The position numbers and the translations under genes are program-made. Source: Wenzhouxiangella sp. (GTDB taxonomy: Bacteria; Pseudomonadota; Gammaproteobacteria; Xanthomonadales; Wenzhouxiangellaceae). Taken from it: 17,274 nt of DNA. Below, piece after piece: positions 13,983-17,274 of this stretch. The stretch's first letter is position 1; every line of letters starts with the position of its first letter. The stretch lies in contig SKKV01000272.1 in NCBI GenBank assembly GCA_007123575.1, positions 1-17,274 of the forward strand, in the 5' to 3' direction. The notes beneath the pieces were generated by a model. It saw only the letters and a program-made list of their open reading frames with translations, searched no databases and was not told the DNA's origin.

Positions 13983-14543
13983 ATGGCCGACGACAAGCTC
14001 AACCAGGTCAACGAACTGCTGCAGCGCTTTTCCGATGGCGATGAGACCGGGCTGTACGAGCTGCTGCCACTGGTGTACCAGGAGCTACGCGCCATGGCCG
14101 GGCGCCAGCTCGCTCGCCAGGGTCGTGATCACACATTGCAGGCCACCGCGTTGATCAATGAAGCCTATTTGCGGCTGGCCAACCAGGACTACCATAGCTG
14201 GGATGATCGGCGTCAGTTTCTGTTGGTGGCGGCGACGGTCATGCGCCGGGTGCTGGTCGACTACGCGCGCAGCCGTAACGCAGAGAAGCGCCCACAGTCT
14301 CATCAGCGCATCGATATCGAAACTGAAGATCTGGGCGGCAACTTCGGGCCGGATCTGATCGCTCTGGACCAGGTGCTGGAGCAGCTTGCCGAAGTCGACG
14401 AGCGCCAGGCACGGATTGTCGAGCTCCGCTATTTTGCTGGCCTGAGTATCCATGAGACTGCCGAAACCCTGGATGTTTCTGATCGCACCGTGGTGCGCGA
14501 ATGGCGCATGGCGCTGGCCTGGTTGAAGCGTAGACTCAAGTAA
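13983..14543 (+). CDS. ECF-type RNA polymerase sigma factor (kinase-linked, TIGR02999/ECF43-like)
   Basis: Sigma factor of 186 residues that should direct RNA polymerase to a small regulon. Region 2 (about 10-100) includes LLPLVYQELRAMAGRQLAR, HTLQATALINEAYLRL (50-65) and DRRQFLLVAATVMRRVLVDYARSR (75-98). Region 4 (about 128-186) has the helix-turn-helix LRYFAGLSIHETAETLDVSDRTVVREWRMALAWLKRRL. In region 2.2 the usual acidic core-binding motif (DAED-like) is replaced by LQAT, with Thr51 and Thr55 nearby, as in the Ser/Thr-kinase-linked sigma group. The start is placed at ATG 13983 because the typical family length and homology begin there; an in-frame ATG at 13920 would add 21 unusual residues. 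No anti-sigma gene is adjacent. The convergent kinase ends 8 nt downstream and is the obvious regulator. Confidence 0.87.
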   Translation: MADDKLNQVNELLQRFSDGDETGLYELLPLVYQELRAMAGRQLARQGRDHTLQATALINEAYLRLANQDYHSWDDRRQFLLVAATVMRRVLVDYARSRNAEKRPQSHQRIDIETEDLGGNFGPDLIALDQVLEQLAEVDERQARIVELRYFAGLSIHETAETLDVSDRTVVREWRMALAWLKRRLK

Positions 14544-14551
14544 ATGCGGGT

Positions 14552-17017
14552 TCAGGGCCTGCCCAGCGCTCGTTCAACTTCTGCCAGTCGGCCGGCGATC
14601 ACACTTGCCAGATCGGGCCTGCCCAGACTCTCTTCGGCCTCTAGCAGGTCCAACGCCTTGCTGTAGAAGACGGCTGCCTCGTCCAGTTTGCCCTGCAGCA
14701 CCATGGCGCTGGCAAGGATATCCAGCCCTGAGACCAGGTAGGTGAGCTCGACGCCGCCGATGCGCTTGGCCCGGTTTTCCAGGTCAGGCAGGATGTCACG
14801 AACAAGCCGCTCGGCCCGGTCAGGTTCGCCCTGACGCAGGTGCAAGGCGGCCAGGTTGGCGATGGATAAGCGGTAAAGGTAGTGATCGCGACCGGCGACC
14901 TCCTCAATCATCAGGGCCGCATCGTTGAACGCGGCCATGCTGTCAGTATTGCGGCCGACGCGAGACAGCGCCACGCCCAGGTTGCCGATCGTATTGGCCA
15001 GGCGCTGGCTGGGGCCAATCAGTCGCTCATGATCGGCAATGAGTTCCTGGTATAGCGCTACTGCCTGGTCCGGGTCGCTGGTCAACAGTGCCGTGGCGTA
15101 GACATAGCGCCCGCGCAGGCGCCTGGGGTCGCCGGGTTCGTAAATGGATTCGGCCAGCTGTTGGGCGCGGCCAGCGGTCGTCAACGCCTGATCGCTATCG
15201 CCCTGGAACACCTGGGCGCCGACCAGGGCCGCCAGCGCTTCGAATAGAAGTTCGCGGCTGTTTGCGTCGTGTTTCTGGCCGAGCTCGGCAACCAGTTGTT
15301 CAAGGCCGGCAATGCTTTCATCCAGCGGTTGCTCAAGTATGTTGGCCTGGTTGCGCAGCAGTCGAATCCGCGTTCGCATGGCTTCGGGGCCCGTGGCCAG
15401 GCCGACCGCCTCGAACAAAGCGATGGCGCGTCGGTCCGCGGCAATCGCTTCTGAAGCACGGCCGGCGGAATCGAGGGCTGCGCCAATTTCCGCCTGGATA
15501 GATGCGTGCTCACGTGGGCTGCTGACGGCGGTCAGGGACAACTGGGCCTCCTCCAGCAGGGGCAGGGACTGCTCACCCAGCCCCAGTGCGTTGTAGGCGC
15601 GGCCCAGTGCCAGGTACATCGACCCCATCACGGCGGGATTTTCCTGCCCCTCATCAACCAGCTTGCGCGTGCCCAGGTCAAGAATCTCTCGAACCGTGAC
15701 CTCGTTGCCCCGCGAGGGTAACGAGTCGGCGCCGGCCAGTAGCTCGTTCATGAAGTCGGTGACAGCCTCGGCCCGATCACGCTCCCATGCAATGCGCTGC
15801 AGTTGGGATTCGCGATCGAACATGAAGGCCACCAGAACCGCGCAGGCAGCGACGGCCGCGGCGACCCACCAGCGGTGGCGCCAGGTAAAGCGCCGTGCTC
15901 GGTACAAGGCATGGCCGCGCCGTGCCTGGACCGGCCTGAATTCAAGAAATCGTTCGAGATCGTTGGCCAGCTCCCGAATTGATGGGTAGCGCTCGTCGGC
16001 ACTGCGGCGCAGCGCTTTCAGGACGATTGCTTCCAGATCGGCGGGTACCGCCTGCCTTCCCTGTTGCGGGGCCATGCGCGACGGTGGGATGATTTGGCCG
16101 GCCAAGATGGCGGCAGGCAGCATGTGCGGGCTGTCAATGTCGTCGAACGGCCGCGCCCCGCACAGCAGTTCATACAGGACCACGCCTAGTGAATAAACGT
16201 CGGTGGCTGTGGTCAGATCGCCGTTTTCAATCTGTTCCGGACTGGCATAGGCCAGGGTTAGCGCCGAATCGCGGGTGCGGGTGCGGATATTCTGATCGCT
16301 ATCGTTTTCGACCAGTCGGGCAATGCCGAAATCCAGCAGTTTTGGCTCTCCCTCATCCGCGACCATGATGTTGCTGGGCTTCAAGTCGCGATGAATCACC
16401 ATGTGGCGATGAGCGTATTCCACCGCCTCGCAGACTTTCAGAAATAGTGCGACGATGTCTCGCGGGCCCTCGCAATGCTGTCGGCACCACTGGTCGATCG
16501 GAAGGCCATCGATGTACTCCATGGCCAGAAAGGGGCGGCCCTCCGAGGTCAGGCCGCCGTCGATCAGGCGAGCGATGTTCGGGTGGTGCAGGCGGGAAAG
16601 AATTCTTTGCTCGGTGGCAAACCGTCGGCCGAGGTTTTCGTCCGGTTTTTCGGTCAGCTGCAGCAGCTTCAGGGCGACGCGCTGGCCCATGTCGCCGTCG
16701 GCGCGCTCGGCCAGATAGACCACGCTCATGCCGCCTTCGTTGATGCGCTCCAGCAGGCGGTAGTCGCGCGGCAGGGGGACCTTCAGGGAAACCTCGGTCA
16801 GCACCTGCTGTGCGGCAGCCTGGAACTGCTCAGGCATGTCGTCATCGCTTTCGTCTTCGGCTGCCTCGACCAGCCAACGCGCTTCTTCCAGCAGATCGCT
16901 GTTTTCGCCGCTGGCCTGTTGCAGAAACCCGGCGCGCTCTGCCGCCGGCAGGTCGAGCGCGTCCAGGGCAATCTGCTTGGCCTTGCGGTAGTTTTGGGCG
17001 GCGGGGTCGCTGCTCAT
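14552..17017 (-). CDS. Transmembrane serine/threonine protein kinase with TPR-like C-terminal half
   Basis: An 821-residue kinase. Residues 1-80 are a helical N-terminal region. The Hanks-type kinase domain spans about 86-355: glycine loop INEGGMSVVY (92-101), ATP-binding Lys in VALK (K117), the likely Lys partner Glu136, catalytic HRDLKPSN (209-216), DFG (229-231), activation segment rich in Thr/Arg (NIRTRTRDSALT), the SPE version of APE (259-261) and the DVYSLGVVLYELLCG helix. One hydrophobic span (WWVAAAVAACAVLVAFMF, about 383-400), preceded by a basic stretch, marks a transmembrane helix. The rest (about 405-821) is helical repeats of TPR type (for example AVMGSMYLALGRAYNALG, QRLANTIGNLGVALSRVG, LSIANLAALHLRQG), predicted to lie outside the cytoplasm as a sensing or docking part. 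All catalytic residues are present. It is convergent with the ECF sigma gene and is its likely regulator. Start is ATG 17017; no strong ribosome site is visible. Confidence 0.9.
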   Translation of the reverse strand: MSSDPAAQNYRKAKQIALDALDLPAAERAGFLQQASGENSDLLEEARWLVEAAEDESDDDMPEQFQAAAQQVLTEVSLKVPLPRDYRLLERINEGGMSVVYLAERADGDMGQRVALKLLQLTEKPDENLGRRFATEQRILSRLHHPNIARLIDGGLTSEGRPFLAMEYIDGLPIDQWCRQHCEGPRDIVALFLKVCEAVEYAHRHMVIHRDLKPSNIMVADEGEPKLLDFGIARLVENDSDQNIRTRTRDSALTLAYASPEQIENGDLTTATDVYSLGVVLYELLCGARPFDDIDSPHMLPAAILAGQIIPPSRMAPQQGRQAVPADLEAIVLKALRRSADERYPSIRELANDLERFLEFRPVQARRGHALYRARRFTWRHRWWVAAAVAACAVLVAFMFDRESQLQRIAWERDRAEAVTDFMNELLAGADSLPSRGNEVTVREILDLGTRKLVDEGQENPAVMGSMYLALGRAYNALGLGEQSLPLLEEAQLSLTAVSSPREHASIQAEIGAALDSAGRASEAIAADRRAIALFEAVGLATGPEAMRTRIRLLRNQANILEQPLDESIAGLEQLVAELGQKHDANSRELLFEALAALVGAQVFQGDSDQALTTAGRAQQLAESIYEPGDPRRLRGRYVYATALLTSDPDQAVALYQELIADHERLIGPSQRLANTIGNLGVALSRVGRNTDSMAAFNDAALMIEEVAGRDHYLYRLSIANLAALHLRQGEPDRAERLVRDILPDLENRAKRIGGVELTYLVSGLDILASAMVLQGKLDEAAVFYSKALDLLEAEESLGRPDLASVIAGRLAEVERALGRP

Positions 17018-17153
17018 CAGGTCGTCAGGATTCAGGAGCTCAACAATATCAATGACATCACCCAGATTACGCTATTCTCGATCAACACGCATCGTCCTGT
17101 CATCGAATGGGTTTCCTCTGGTTGACTGTGAAGATAGAAGTCCAGAATCTTGT

Positions 17154-17241
17154 GGACGCAAAGCAGCGAAGCAACCAAGAAGCCAAGAAACATAAATTCA
17201 TTGAGGCTATTACTTCTTCGCTGCTTCGCTTCTTTGCGTCC
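17154..17241. repeat. Hairpin element E3, different 9-nt units, upstream of the kinase gene
   Basis: The left arm 17154-17181 and right arm 17214-17241 (28 nt each) are reverse complements at 25 of 28 positions, with a 32-nt loop. The left arm is purine-rich with a roughly 9-nt period (CAAAGCAGC, GAAGCAACC, AAGAAGCCA). The design matches E1 and E2 but the unit differs. The remaining sequence from 17018 to the window end shows no gene; only the kinase leader and this element are recognisable. Confidence 0.8.
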
Positions 17242-17274
17242 GAAAAGGTTTTCTCTGTTGGCACTTCGACAGCG

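Noticed and set aside
16475..17125. 216-codon plus-strand frame opposite the kinase N terminus
   Set aside because: It is antisense to the intact kinase domain with all catalytic motifs.

Overview
The window looks like a high-GC gammaproteobacterial chromosome. The combination of fused isobutyryl-CoA mutase, an atypical ECF sigma factor beside a TPR Ser/Thr kinase, and many intergenic hairpin repeats suggests the Xanthomonadales/Chromatiales side (Wenzhouxiangella-like). That placement is an impression from gene content, not a measurement.

Layout: (1) 1-1718, the C-terminal half of a fused B12-dependent isobutyryl-CoA mutase (IcmF), cut by the window edge and followed by a small probable gene (1955-2164). 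(2) 2180-4931, a divergent redox pair: an exported octaheme cytochrome c on the minus strand and a cytochrome b561-type membrane protein on the plus strand. (3) 4943-7263, a multi-PAS hybrid sensor histidine kinase that is broken by an in-frame TGA and a frameshift, carries an unusual residue next to the phospho-accepting His, and may be shifted at its N terminus as well. (4) 7456-13176, a branched-chain amino acid type ABC transporter operon, livH-livM-livG-livF, followed by a long-chain-type acyl-CoA synthetase. No substrate-binding protein gene is visible. Two large hairpin repeats interrupt this operon. (5) 13254-17017, a signalling cluster: an exported protein of unknown function, a divergently transcribed ECF sigma factor whose region 2.2 lacks the usual acidic motif, and a convergent membrane Ser/Thr kinase with a TPR-rich C-terminal half. 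(6) 17018-17274, the kinase upstream region with a third hairpin element.

How the genes may work together: IcmF, the transporter and the acyl-CoA synthetase fit uptake, CoA activation and rearrangement of short or branched acids. The cytochromes could pass electrons between the quinone pool and the periplasm. The sigma factor and kinase match known systems in which the kinase phosphorylates the sigma factor in place of anti-sigma control.

The most interesting non-coding signal is the family of long hairpins with 28-nt arms built from 9-nt tandem units (9441-9576, 11222-11357, 17154-17241). Two share exactly the same geometry (28-80-28) although their loops differ.
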